NCBI GenBank assembly: GCA_900548465.1
Contig: URKY01000006.1
Span: forward strand, 45,489 to 109,488
Length of the DNA stretch: 64,000 nt
Direction of reading: 5' to 3'
Source: an uncultured Eubacterium sp.
GTDB taxonomy: Bacteria; Bacillota; Clostridia; Lachnospirales; Lachnospiraceae
The translations under genes and the position numbers were made by a program. Positions 42,092-51,159 of the stretch are shown here, piece by piece (position 1 is the stretch's first letter; each line of letters opens with the position of its first letter). Below the pieces are notes generated by a model. The model had not been told where the DNA came from. It did no database searches and saw only the letters and a list, made by a program, of their open reading frames with translations.

Positions 42092-43245
42092 AGAAATTAA
42101 AAGGTGCTATTGCAGTTATATGTTCGATAGTTATGCTGGCAACAACAGTTTCAGCAGTTACACCATGGACTAACGAAAACGGTGTATTTTATAATGACAA
42201 AGGCGAAGAAATAAAGGGAGCCCTTTCAAAAGGAGTAGATGTAAGTCATCATCAGGGGCAGATAGATTGGGCACAGGTAAAACAGACGGATATTGAATTT
42301 GCCATAATAAGATGTGGATATGGTGATGATGTGGAAAGTCAGGATGATGAGTATTTCGTACAGAATGTTAAAGGTTGTCGGGAAAATGATATTCCTTATG
42401 GAGTATATATTTATTCATATGCCACTACGAAAGAAATGGTGGAAAGTGAAATCGCACATGTCCTAAGACTTCTTAAAGCGACAGAGGCAAAGCCTGAGTA
42501 TCCGGTTTATTATGATTTAGAAGATGATGTTCAAAAAAATCTTTCAAATACAACATTAGGGAATTTTGCAGAAATGTTTTGCAATGAAATTTCCGAGGCA
42601 GGTTACAAACCGGGAGTCTATGCCAACAAGGAATGGTGGAGTACTAAACTAACAGACAGCAGATTCGATAAATGGGATAAATGGGTAGCCCGGCACGGTT
42701 CAAATTGTGAATATGATAAAGAATATAATGTATGGCAATACACAGACAAGGGAACAGTAAACGGAATACCGGGAAATGCAGATGTAAATATTCTGTTATC
42801 CAGACCATGTAGCATAAAAGGACATACATATGAATTGTATACAATAATTCAGAAGGCAACAAAGAAGAAAGAAGGAGTGGCAAATTACAAATGTAAGATA
42901 TGCGGAAACTCCAAAATCTGTACAATTCCAAAGATAGTTCCAAAAAAGAAAAAGCCCGGTAAGGCAAAAATAACAAAAATAACCAATCAAAAAGGTAAAA
43001 AATTAAAGCTTGTATGGAAGAAAACGAAGCGTGCAGATGGATACGAAATTGTTTACGCAAAAAACAAAAAATTTACAAAAGGAAAAAAAGTTTTAAACAT
43101 AAAAGCCACAGCAAAAAACAAAATCATAAAGAAGCTTAAAAAGAACCAGACTTACTACGTAAGAGTCCGTGCCTACAATATACAGAATAACAATAAGCAG
43201 TACGGTACATGGAGTAAAAGCAAAAAAGTAGTAATAAAAAAGTAA
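42088..43245 (+). CDS. Secreted GH25 lysozyme with Lys-rich Fn3-like C-terminal domain
   Basis: 385 residues. Signal peptide about 1-24; GH25 domain about 48-245 with KGVDVSHHQGQIDWAQV (catalytic Asp region), GVYIYSYATT and YPVYYDLEDD (Asp/Glu catalytic pair). It cleaves peptidoglycan between MurNAc and GlcNAc. A short Cys-containing segment (YKCKICGNSKIC, about 270-285) precedes a lysine-rich Fn3-like domain (about 295-385). The ATG overlaps the psd stop with GGAGG before it, placing a wall hydrolase in the phospholipid operon. Confidence 0.9.
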   Translation: MKKLKGAIAVICSIVMLATTVSAVTPWTNENGVFYNDKGEEIKGALSKGVDVSHHQGQIDWAQVKQTDIEFAIIRCGYGDDVESQDDEYFVQNVKGCRENDIPYGVYIYSYATTKEMVESEIAHVLRLLKATEAKPEYPVYYDLEDDVQKNLSNTTLGNFAEMFCNEISEAGYKPGVYANKEWWSTKLTDSRFDKWDKWVARHGSNCEYDKEYNVWQYTDKGTVNGIPGNADVNILLSRPCSIKGHTYELYTIIQKATKKKEGVANYKCKICGNSKICTIPKIVPKKKKPGKAKITKITNQKGKKLKLVWKKTKRADGYEIVYAKNKKFTKGKKVLNIKATAKNKIIKKLKKNQTYYVRVRAYNIQNNNKQYGTWSKSKKVVIKK

Positions 43246-43248
43246 ACT

Positions 43249-43452
43249 ATTGAAATAAAAAGAGAAAAAACATTGTAATTGAAAACGTGGTACATTTCTA
43301 TCTTTGCTGCGCCATCTATTAGCAATCGCTTACGCAAACTCGCCTGCTATGCAGGCTCAAACAGTGCTCACGCGATTGCAATTATGCTCGCAAAGATGAC
43401 GAAATGTTACCAATGTTTTCCGTTACAATGTTTTTTCTCTTTTTATTTGAAA
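43249..43452. repeat. Long inverted-repeat element, copy 2
   Basis: About 204 bp between convergent genes. AAATAAAAAGAGAAAAAACA (from 43254) pairs with TGTTTTTTCTCTTTTTATTT (to 43449), and the centre is GCCTGC/GCAGGC (43342-43356). The core words ATTTCTATCTTTGCTGCGCC (43294) and TATGCTCGCAAAGAT (43383) are identical to copy 1 at 24875, while the outer arms are different but still self-complementary. It begins 3 nt after the lysozyme stop and ends 17 nt before the corA stop. Confidence 0.9.
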
Positions 43453-43468
43453 GTTTCATATTTTTATT

Positions 43469-44368
43469 TTACCACCAATTTTTCTTCCTGAATATTACGC
43501 ATAGTACTATTACAATTATGCAACTGAGTATAAATACGAGTGGATAACCATACTTCCATGTAAGTTCCGGCATATATTCAAAGTTCATGCCGTACCACCC
43601 CGCTATGAGAGTGAGGGGCATAAAAAGTGTCGTTACAATGGTTAGAAATTTCATAATAATATTTTGGTGGACATCTAACTGCTGCTGGTAGATATCCCTT
43701 ATTTGAGAGGTGTATTCCCAAATCTGTTCGGATTCGTGAACATAGAGAGTGATTTTACGAATTAGTGTTTCGAAAGTAGCTTTTGTGTTATCATGAAAAA
43801 GATTTTTAGTATCACTTACCAGATCTTCGCAGATGCCTTCAACCTGAACGTAATAATGGTGAAGTTTCAGTGTACGACTCCTATATTCTGTAATTTCCCG
43901 AATTTGATCCAGCTTTTTGTTATTTAAAACATTTAATTCCATTTCTACCAGATTTTGTTGTAATCTGTTAATTTTTTCTAAATCTTTGGACATAATATAA
44001 TCAAGGGTGCAAAATAGGGCATCCCCTGTTGAGGATATGTGATTAAGATGAATGCCAAGCATTTTCTCAAAATTGTGAGATACAAAATCATTCCGGTCAA
44101 TAAAAATAAGATATGATTCTGAATATATAAAAGAAATAATGGAAGTCTCCGAAATAAGGATTTCAGGAATATTAATGTATCCGAAAATAAAATCCTCAAA
44201 AATTTCTATTTTAGAAAAATTAAAATCGGTAAATAATGTTGGAATTTTTGGAATATAAGAGTTAATTATATCGTAATTTCCGGCTTTGGCTAAAGGCATA
44301 ATGGCAACAAAATTACTGTCTGGTTTAGAGTCGGAAGGGTTTTTCAGGTTATTAATTGAATAAAACAT
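43469..44368 (-). CDS. corA: CorA-family divalent metal transporter
   Basis: 299 residues. A soluble N-terminal domain with long helices (about 1-235) is followed by two C-terminal membrane helices. The pore signature is GMNFEYMPEL (GMN conserved) between them. It should carry Mg2+ or a related metal. ATG 44368 follows CAGGAG; the GTG two codons upstream is less likely. Monocistronic and convergent to the lysozyme gene. Confidence 0.87.
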   Translation of the reverse strand: MFYSINNLKNPSDSKPDSNFVAIMPLAKAGNYDIINSYIPKIPTLFTDFNFSKIEIFEDFIFGYINIPEILISETSIISFIYSESYLIFIDRNDFVSHNFEKMLGIHLNHISSTGDALFCTLDYIMSKDLEKINRLQQNLVEMELNVLNNKKLDQIREITEYRSRTLKLHHYYVQVEGICEDLVSDTKNLFHDNTKATFETLIRKITLYVHESEQIWEYTSQIRDIYQQQLDVHQNIIMKFLTIVTTLFMPLTLIAGWYGMNFEYMPELTWKYGYPLVFILSCIIVIVLCVIFRKKNWW

Positions 44369-44478
44369 ATGCACTCCTGTAATTTGATATAAATATAATG
44401 TGTAAAAATATAGTTTTTAATCAGGGACAAGAGTATAATTATTAAATAAAGATAATTTTTTGATAAAGGGGAAAAGCA

Positions 44479-44952
44479 ATGACTAAGAGTGAAGAGTTGG
44501 TAAGTTTATTAATTGATAAGGGATATACTATATCTTTTGCAGAAAGTTGTACCGGAGGAATGGCAGCAGCATCAATTGTTGATGTGGCTGACGCATCAAA
44601 AGTTTTAAACGCAAGTTTTGTAACTTATGCCAATGAGGCAAAAATAAAATATGCAAATGTATCAGGAGAGACTCTTGATAAATATGGTGCAGTAAGCGAA
44701 CAGACAGCAGGAGAGATGGCAGAGGGAGCCGCAAAGGCAAATAATGCTGACGTGGCAGTTGGAATATCAGGAATTGCAGGACCTACAGGAGGGACCGAAG
44801 ATAAGCCGGTTGGAACAGTTTGCTTTGGATATTATGTTGCAGGAAAACTATTTACCGAGACAGTGCATTTTGGAAATTTAGGAAGGAATAACGTTAGAAG
44901 AAAAAGCGTGGAACATGTCACTGATGTTATAATAAATGAATTGAAGAAATAA
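44479..44952 (+). CDS. pncC: Nicotinamide-nucleotide amidohydrolase (CinA C-terminal type)
   Basis: 157 residues, the stand-alone CinA C-terminal domain. SFAESCTGGMAAASIVDV, SFVTYANEAK and GISGIAGPTGGTEDKPVGTVCFG are the family blocks. It deamidates NMN to NaMN, recycling pyridine nucleotides. AAAGGGG precedes the ATG. It ends at a small hairpin terminator. Confidence 0.92.
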   Translation: MTKSEELVSLLIDKGYTISFAESCTGGMAAASIVDVADASKVLNASFVTYANEAKIKYANVSGETLDKYGAVSEQTAGEMAEGAAKANNADVAVGISGIAGPTGGTEDKPVGTVCFGYYVAGKLFTETVHFGNLGRNNVRRKSVEHVTDVIINELKK

Positions 44953-44982
44953 TTGTTATGTGTTAAAATTTTTTTATTCTGG

Positions 44983-45000
44983 ACCGGTTTACCGGTTTTT
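44983..45000 (+). terminator. Short Rho-independent terminator
   Basis: ACCGGT-TT-ACCGGT forms a tight hairpin followed by TTTT, 31 nt after the pncC stop. Confidence 0.6.
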
Positions 45001-45035
45001 GGAAATATGTACTAATTAAAGTAGAGGATATTACA

Positions 45036-45959
45036 ATGCCAATAAAAGTAAAACAGAATTTACCCGCAAGGGATATTTTAGAAAATGAAAATATATTTGT
45101 TATGACTGAAAACAGAGCCATGACTCAGGACATAAGACCGTTGAAGGTTCTGGTACTTAATCTTATGCCTACAAAAATTGTTACTGAAACACAGATACTT
45201 AGAAAATTAAGTAATACACCATTACAGATTGAAGTGGAATTTTTACAGACAGCTACATACCAGTCAAAGCATACAGATGAAAGTCATATGGAAGAATTTT
45301 ATAAAACTTTTGATGAAGTTAAAGATCATTATTATGATGGTTTTATAATAACAGGAGCTCCACTTGATTTTGTTGATTATGAAGATGTTGAATATTGGGA
45401 TGAGATTTGCAAAATGATGGAATGGTCCAAGAAGCATGTACATTGTACCTTCCATTTATGTTGGGGTGTATTTGCGGGTCTGTATTATCACTATGGAATA
45501 ACAAAACAGGACAGGGTTCCAAAACTTTCAGGTATATATAAGCACAGAATTCTTAAGAAGAATTCTCCATTGTTTAGAGGTTTCGATGATGTATTTTATG
45601 CACCACATTCCAGAGCCACTGAAATTACAAAGGAACAGATTCTTGCCTGTCCGGAATTGGAAATAATGGCAGAGTCAGACGAAGCCGGAGTAACAATTGT
45701 TAAGTCAGTGGACAGCAGACAGTTATTTGTCCTTTGTCATTTGGAATATGATGCGGACACTCTCAAACTTGAATATGAGAGAGATTTGGCAAAAGGTTTA
45801 AATCCGCAGATACCTGTAAATTATTTTCCGGACGATGATCCGACCAAAGCACCGGTAGTAAACTGGCGTTCAGCAGGACAGTTATTGTGGACAAACTGGA
45901 TTAATTACTATGTTTACCAGACAACACCTTATGATATTAATGACGTTGAAAATGAGTAA
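45036..45959 (+). CDS. metA: Homoserine O-acyltransferase
   Basis: 307 residues, the usual MetA length. MPIKVKQNLPARDILENENI, RPLKVLVLNLMPTKI, the nucleophile region HLCWGVFAGLYYHYGI and the final KLEYERD strand are typical. It acylates homoserine in methionine synthesis. In ITGAPLDFVDYEDVEYW the residue after GAPL is Asp, not the Gly of succinyl-specific enzymes, so acetyl-CoA may be the donor; this is inference. No SAM riboswitch or T-box is visible upstream. Confidence 0.92.
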   Translation: MPIKVKQNLPARDILENENIFVMTENRAMTQDIRPLKVLVLNLMPTKIVTETQILRKLSNTPLQIEVEFLQTATYQSKHTDESHMEEFYKTFDEVKDHYYDGFIITGAPLDFVDYEDVEYWDEICKMMEWSKKHVHCTFHLCWGVFAGLYYHYGITKQDRVPKLSGIYKHRILKKNSPLFRGFDDVFYAPHSRATEITKEQILACPELEIMAESDEAGVTIVKSVDSRQLFVLCHLEYDADTLKLEYERDLAKGLNPQIPVNYFPDDDPTKAPVVNWRSAGQLLWTNWINYYVYQTTPYDINDVENE

Positions 45960-45991
45960 GGTAGCAGGATATTTCTGAAGGGAGAAAATAT

Positions 45992-46993
45992 ATGGTTAAA
46001 ATAATAGCAGACAGCACCTGTGATTTATCAGATGAGATAATTAAAAAATTTAATATAGATTTACTACCACTATATATTCATATGGGAGATAAGGAATATA
46101 AGGACAGATTAGAAATCACTCCTGAAGACATATTTAAGTGGTCAGATGAAAACAGCACAACTCCTAAAACATCTGCGCCATCCATAGAGGATGCAGTGGA
46201 GGCAATAAAGCCTTATAAAGACAATGGAGATGATGTAATTGTATTTGCCATATCAGAAGATATGTCAACATGTGCAAATGTTGCAAGACTTGCGGCAGAA
46301 GAATTGGAGTATGAGGATCATGTATTTGTTATCAATTCAGAAAATCTTTCAACAGGAATCGGACACTTAGTGGTAGAAGCTGCGATTATGGCAAGGAAAG
46401 GTATGAAACCTAAGGAAATCGTAAGCAGTATTGAAGCTTTAAAACCATATGTGAGGGCTAGCTTTGTTGTAGATACTTTGACATATCTTCACAGAGGTGG
46501 AAGATGCTCTGCAACATCAGCTCTTGTTGGAGGGATCCTTAAAATAAAACCACGTATTGTTGTTAAGGATGGAAAGATGGATGCGGATAAGAAGTACCGT
46601 GGAAACCTTGACAAAGTCATTATGCAGTATGTAATGGATATGGAGGAAGACCTCAAGCATGCAAAAAGAGACAGAGTTTTTATAACTCATTCAGGATGCG
46701 ATGAGGCAGTAGTAGAAAAGGTAAGAGAATATCTGAAAGGTCTTAAGCGTTTTACAAAAATAGTAGAAACAAGAGCAGGCGGAGTTATTTCAAGCCATTG
46801 CGGTCCGGGGACATTGGGAGTTTTGTTTATTGCCAACGGAGATAAGTTTGGACCTTATGATAAGCAGTTTGACCTTAATAAAAATGGTATAATGGAAGAA
46901 GATGAGAAGGCAGCAGAGGCTGCTTATATAAGTCATCTAGTGGAGGAAGAGAAGCGAAACGGAACAATAGAAGAAGACGAAGACGATGAGTAG
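45992..46993 (+). CDS. DegV-family fatty-acid-binding protein with acidic EF-hand-like tail
   Basis: 333 residues. DegV fold with IADSTCDLSDE at the start, TSAPSIED, VVDTLTYLHRGGRCSATSALVGG and ITHSGCDEAVVEKV. These proteins bind fatty acids, often supplying FakA kinase. After the domain (about residue 285) there is an acidic tail with a loop DLNKNGIMEEDE (294-305) matching the EF-hand spacing D-x-N-x-N-G-x(5)-E. This extension is not a normal part of DegV. AGGGAG precedes the ATG. Confidence 0.88.
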   Translation: MVKIIADSTCDLSDEIIKKFNIDLLPLYIHMGDKEYKDRLEITPEDIFKWSDENSTTPKTSAPSIEDAVEAIKPYKDNGDDVIVFAISEDMSTCANVARLAAEELEYEDHVFVINSENLSTGIGHLVVEAAIMARKGMKPKEIVSSIEALKPYVRASFVVDTLTYLHRGGRCSATSALVGGILKIKPRIVVKDGKMDADKKYRGNLDKVIMQYVMDMEEDLKHAKRDRVFITHSGCDEAVVEKVREYLKGLKRFTKIVETRAGGVISSHCGPGTLGVLFIANGDKFGPYDKQFDLNKNGIMEEDEKAAEAAYISHLVEEEKRNGTIEEDEDDE

Positions 46994-47139
46994 TTTTAAA
47001 TCTTGACGATTTCGACAATTCATTCCACAAAAAGATTGTTTATTCTGCCTATGACATTTTTTTAACAAAAATGATACAATAAGATAAGTATGAGAACGGA
47101 TTGGAGAGTACATATTTATAAGAAATAGAGGTGTTTAAA

Positions 47140-47640
47140 TTGTTTAATATTGGAGACTATATAGTTCATGGTAGAAACGGTGTTTGCAAAGTAGTTGACA
47201 TAACACACATAGATATGAGTGGAGCAGACAAGAACCAGTTGTATTATACTCTAGTTCCAATGAAGTCAGTGGAAAGCAAAATATTCTATCCGGTAGACAG
47301 TGACAGGGTAGTGACACGTTCCGTTATGTCGAAGGAAGAAGTGGAGAACGTTTTGTCAGGTATCAAGGATATTGAACCGATGTGGATTGCCAATGACAGA
47401 CAAAGAGAAGCCAAATATAAAGAGGCCATTAGTTCATGTGACTGTCAGCAGTTGATTTGTATTATAAAGACGTTGAATGAAAGAAATAAAAAACGAATGG
47501 CACAGGGAAAGCGAAGTACTTATATTGATGATAAGTATTTGAAGGAAGCAAAACAGAATCTGAATTATGAATTTTCTGTAGCCCTTGGAATAGAAACATC
47601 GGATGTTGAAGATTATATAAAAGAAAAAATTGGAGCATAA
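47140..47640 (+). CDS. CarD/CdnL-family transcription regulator
   Basis: 166 residues. FNIGDYIVHGRNGVCKVVDI opens an N-terminal CarD (RNA-polymerase-interacting) domain with YYTLVPMKS and KIFYPVDSD; the C-terminal helical part includes AISSCDCQQLICIIKTL and FSVALGIETSDVEDYI. Such proteins bind RNA polymerase beta and stabilise open promoters. TTG 47140 with AGAGG upstream gives the usual MFNIGDY start; the GTG at 47131 overlaps the ribosome site. A promoter (ATGACA, 18 nt, TACAAT) lies at 47051-47080. Confidence 0.88.
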   Translation: MFNIGDYIVHGRNGVCKVVDITHIDMSGADKNQLYYTLVPMKSVESKIFYPVDSDRVVTRSVMSKEEVENVLSGIKDIEPMWIANDRQREAKYKEAISSCDCQQLICIIKTLNERNKKRMAQGKRSTYIDDKYLKEAKQNLNYEFSVALGIETSDVEDYIKEKIGA

Positions 47641-47805
47641 GTTGTCCCCGTACAAATTTAAATGTACTTAAACAGTACTTGCCAATTATGTATATATTGA
47701 ATTATAATTACAATGTCTTTTGAAATAAAAAAGATAAAAACTACGTTATATTTATAAGGACAAAAGCATATATCAAAAGATATGGTGATTTAAGGAGGAT
47801 GAAGT

Positions 47806-48513
47806 ATGTTTTGCAAAAAGTGTGGCAAGTATGTTCAGCCAACGGATGAGTTCTGCCCTTATTGTGGTGAGAGAGTTGTAAAAGAAAATACAGATATAAA
47901 AAACGATAGTTTGGGAGATACAAAAATTATTGGAAATCTGAATCAGGAAGATGATTTAGTGGAAATTCCTGATGAAGTAGAATATGTGGAAGATGAGAAA
48001 TTTGATTTTCCTGAGGATATGGATGTTCCCAATTTTGAGTTTGACGATGAGGATGATAATGAAGACGAGGAGGATTTCTACGACAACGATGACGTAGAAG
48101 AACCTCAGGTAAATAAAGCGGCAATAACAAATGAAAATAAGAAGATGAATATTATTGCAATTGCAGTTTCAACATCTATTATCATTATTATTGTAATTGC
48201 AGCAGTTGTTCTTTCTATGACATTTGGTGGATCAGGCAAGGAAGAGGAGACAACGACAAAAGAAGAAATTACAGTTACGGAAGAGGCTACTGAAGAAGAA
48301 ACTCCGGCGGTTACTGAAGATTCAGAAGATGAAGATTTTACAACAAGAGAGCCTAAGACAAAGGCACCTGAAACTACTAAAAAGAAAAAGCCAAAGCCAA
48401 CAACAAAGTATGTGGCACCTACAGAACCTGAGACAGAGGCACCTACACAGGCACCTGAAACAGAGGCACCTACAGAGCCTGATCAGGAAGGACCAAAGGG
48501 GCTTGATGAGTAA
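47806..48513 (+). CDS. Zinc-ribbon membrane protein with acidic and Thr/Glu/Pro-rich regions
   Basis: 235 residues. A zinc ribbon (MFCKKCGKYVQPTDEFCPYCGE, four Cys) is followed by a very acidic stretch (about 50-100), one membrane helix (about 112-138, IAIAVSTSIIIIIVIAAVVL), and a C-terminal extracellular tail rich in Thr, Glu and Pro with repeated PETEAPT. The function is unknown. AAGGAGG before the ATG. Repeats in the tail suggest a flexible wall-spanning stalk. Confidence 0.82.
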   Translation: MFCKKCGKYVQPTDEFCPYCGERVVKENTDIKNDSLGDTKIIGNLNQEDDLVEIPDEVEYVEDEKFDFPEDMDVPNFEFDDEDDNEDEEDFYDNDDVEEPQVNKAAITNENKKMNIIAIAVSTSIIIIIVIAAVVLSMTFGGSGKEEETTTKEEITVTEEATEEETPAVTEDSEDEDFTTREPKTKAPETTKKKKPKPTTKYVAPTEPETEAPTQAPETEAPTEPDQEGPKGLDE

Positions 48514-48549
48514 AATTTAATAGATGGAGCTGTAGAAAAGTTCCTACTC

Positions 48550-48590
48550 AATAAAACTGCATTGACTGTTGTCAGTGCAGTTTTATTTTG
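48550..48590 (+). terminator. Strong Rho-independent terminator
   Basis: AATAAAACTGCATTGAC pairs with GTCAGTGCAGTTTTATT across TGTT (one wobble), followed by TTG. It is close to symmetric and could work on both strands. Confidence 0.87.
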
Positions 48591-48806
48591 TATCATTATA
48601 TGGATGTTGGAAGTACATGTAAGAATTGAAAATAACAATCTCCCACCCGTACTTTTAACGACCATCCCACAGATAAGTAACGGAAGTACCCCCAAAAAAA
48701 TGAAAATAGCTTAGATATACACGTACAGGTTTTCAAAATATCAATATTATATTTGGAAAATTTTTGTACATACTAGAATAATAATGTTAAAAATATTGGG
48801 GGAAAT

Positions 48807-50729
48807 ATGAAAAACAAAAATGGATTTAGACCTTATATAGACGCAAATAAAGTAGTGCCGGAGTTTACATTTACATCCGTGATATTGGGAATTGTTTTGG
48901 CAGTGGTATTTGGAGCAGCAAATGCATATTTGGGGCTGCGTGTTGGAATGACAGTTTCTGCATCTATTCCTGTGGCGGTAATTTCCATGGGAATTTTGAG
49001 AGTTATTTTAAAGAAAGATTCTATTCTTGAAAATAATATGGTTCAGACTATCGGTTCGGCAGGGGAGTCTCTGGCGGCAGGATCTATATTTACAATGCCG
49101 GCACTTTATATGTGGGCAGAGGAAGGAAAGTGCGATACGCCATCTTTTTACATTATATCGGCAATTGCCATATGCGGAGGCGTATTGGGAGTTTTTCTCA
49201 TGGTGCCATTAAGAACGGCATTGATTGTTGAGGAACATGGAGTTTTGCCATATCCTGAGGGAACTGCCTGCGGGGAGGTTTTGCTGGCTGGAGAAAAAGG
49301 CGGAAAAAAATCTAAAGTAGTTTTTGCAGGATTTGGAATTTCTGCAGTTTATAAATTTGTGACAGATGGTCTGAAACTGTTTCCAAGCGAAGTGGATTTC
49401 GGAGTTAGGGGGCTGCTTGGAAAAGGAAATGTCTATCGAACCAATGCCGGGCTGGATGTTTTACCGGCACTGGCAGGGGTAGGATATATATGCGGACCAA
49501 AAATCGCCAGTTATCTGTTTTCCGGGGGAGTAATGTCTTGGTTTGTGCTTATTCCCGCAATTATTTTCTTTGGAGGAACGAATATAAGCAACGTAATGGA
49601 TGCCGCCGGAAATGCCATGGCATTTAATGGGTTGGATCCGTGGCAAGTGTGGAGTAATTATATAAAATACATTGGTGCCGGAGCCGTGGCAGCGGGAGGA
49701 ATAATAAGTCTTTTCAAAACATTTCCAACAATGATTAGGACTTTTCAGCATGCTATGGGAGGATTTGGAAAAAATAATTCTCAGGGAGAAAGAACAGAGA
49801 GAGATCTGCCAATGTATATTGTGATTGGAGGAACTTTGCTGTTAGCATTGCTGATGTGGGCATTGCCGGGGATTGAAGTAAATTTTCTTGGAGCTTTATT
49901 AATAGTTATATTTGGCTTCTTTTTTGCCACAGTGTCGGCACGAATGGTAGGAATTGTGGGAAGCAGCAATAATCCGGTATCGGGAATGGCAATTGCTACT
50001 TTAATAGTAACAACACTGCTTTTAAAAATGACAAACACAACAGGAACTCACGGAATGATTGCGGCAATTTCGATAGGCTCAATTATCTGCATTGTGGCAT
50101 CAATGGCAGGTGACACTTCTCAGGATTTAAAAACAGGATATATAGTTGGAGCCACCCCAATAAAACAGCAGGTTGGAGAACTTATTGGGGCGGTAGCATC
50201 AGCTCTTACAATTGGAGGCGTAATGATGCTGCTTAATAAGGCATGGGGATTTGGAGAAAAAGAAGTATCCGCACCACAGGCAACTTTGATGAAAAGTGTT
50301 GTAGAGGGAGTTATGAATGAGAACCTGCCCTGGATGCTAATAATTCTCGGCGTTGTCATAGCAATAGTAGTTGAAATATTACAGATTCCCGTTCTTGCTT
50401 TTGCAATAGGAGTTTATTTGCCAATTCATTTAAGCGCACCGATTATGGCAGGGGGCCTTATAAAAATGTACGTCGAAAAAAAGAAATATGCATCTAATGA
50501 AGAACGTAAAAATGCAATTGACAGTGGGACCCTGTATTCGGCTGGAATGATTGCAGGGGAAGGTATGATAGGAATTATGCTGGCATTATTTGCAGTTGCA
50601 GGACTTGATAAAGTAATTAATTTATCAGGAATATATGGGGCAAATTTTCAAACCTATGGAAATTTTGTAGGACTGGTTGCTTTTGTATTGCTAATTGTCT
50701 CCATTGCTTTTTCCTGTAGGAAAAACTAA
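48807..50729 (+). CDS. OPT-family oligopeptide transporter
   Basis: 640 residues with about 14-16 membrane helices. Family features are FGAANAYLGLRVGMTVSASIPVAV near the N-terminus, PYPEGTACGEVLLAG (about 145-165) and repeated Gly-rich helices. OPT carriers take up small peptides or peptide-like metal chelates. It is followed by a PqqD-like gene and an aminoacyl-histidine dipeptidase, so peptide uptake and breakdown fits. GGGGGAA precedes the ATG. Confidence 0.9.
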   Translation: MKNKNGFRPYIDANKVVPEFTFTSVILGIVLAVVFGAANAYLGLRVGMTVSASIPVAVISMGILRVILKKDSILENNMVQTIGSAGESLAAGSIFTMPALYMWAEEGKCDTPSFYIISAIAICGGVLGVFLMVPLRTALIVEEHGVLPYPEGTACGEVLLAGEKGGKKSKVVFAGFGISAVYKFVTDGLKLFPSEVDFGVRGLLGKGNVYRTNAGLDVLPALAGVGYICGPKIASYLFSGGVMSWFVLIPAIIFFGGTNISNVMDAAGNAMAFNGLDPWQVWSNYIKYIGAGAVAAGGIISLFKTFPTMIRTFQHAMGGFGKNNSQGERTERDLPMYIVIGGTLLLALLMWALPGIEVNFLGALLIVIFGFFFATVSARMVGIVGSSNNPVSGMAIATLIVTTLLLKMTNTTGTHGMIAAISIGSIICIVASMAGDTSQDLKTGYIVGATPIKQQVGELIGAVASALTIGGVMMLLNKAWGFGEKEVSAPQATLMKSVVEGVMNENLPWMLIILGVVIAIVVEILQIPVLAFAIGVYLPIHLSAPIMAGGLIKMYVEKKKYASNEERKNAIDSGTLYSAGMIAGEGMIGIMLALFAVAGLDKVINLSGIYGANFQTYGNFVGLVAFVLLIVSIAFSCRKN

Positions 50730-50780
50730 TATGAATGTGTTATACTATACAGGATTTGTAATTATAATTATGGAGTATAT

Positions 50781-51131
50781 ATGAAAAATAAAAATTATTT
50801 AGATTATATTCCAAGGATAAATCAAAAATGGAAAGAGACCGATAAGGGAAATATAGAACTTGCCATTGAAAACAAAGGGCTTTGTAACAGGTTGACACAG
50901 AAGTTGTTATGTAAACCACAAATAAGTTATATTTCCCTTGATAAATATGGTTCTTTTGTATGGAAAAATATAAATGGAAAAAATACCGTTTACAATATTG
51001 GACAACAATTGCAGAAAAAATATAAGGATGCAGGAGTTGAATTGTATGAACGTCTTACAAAATTTATTGGAATTTTGGAAATGAACCGATATATTATAAT
51101 TACAAATAAAAGATTTAAAAATAGAAAATAA
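50781..51131 (+). CDS. PqqD-like peptide-binding (RRE-type) protein
   Basis: 116 residues. A short basic N-terminus is followed by a winged-helix PqqD-like fold: ISYISLDKYGSFVWKNINGKNTVYNI (abbreviated) with LTKFIGILEMNRYI at the end. PqqD-like domains bind precursor peptides of modified natural products, but stand-alone copies of this length also occur outside such clusters. No radical-SAM or precursor gene lies near it. It sits between a peptide transporter and a dipeptidase. Confidence 0.7.
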   Translation: MKNKNYLDYIPRINQKWKETDKGNIELAIENKGLCNRLTQKLLCKPQISYISLDKYGSFVWKNINGKNTVYNIGQQLQKKYKDAGVELYERLTKFIGILEMNRYIIITNKRFKNRK

Positions 51132-51159
51132 AATACAGCTATAAGAGAGGAGAATGATT

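Noticed and set aside
44953..45035. SAM riboswitch or T-box upstream of metA
   Set aside because: The gap is only 83 nt, with one short terminator; no conserved riboswitch or T-box sequence is present.
50781..51131. Part of a modified-peptide (RiPP) cluster because of the PqqD-like fold
   Set aside because: No radical-SAM enzyme, precursor peptide or exporter is adjacent; the neighbours are a peptide transporter and a dipeptidase.
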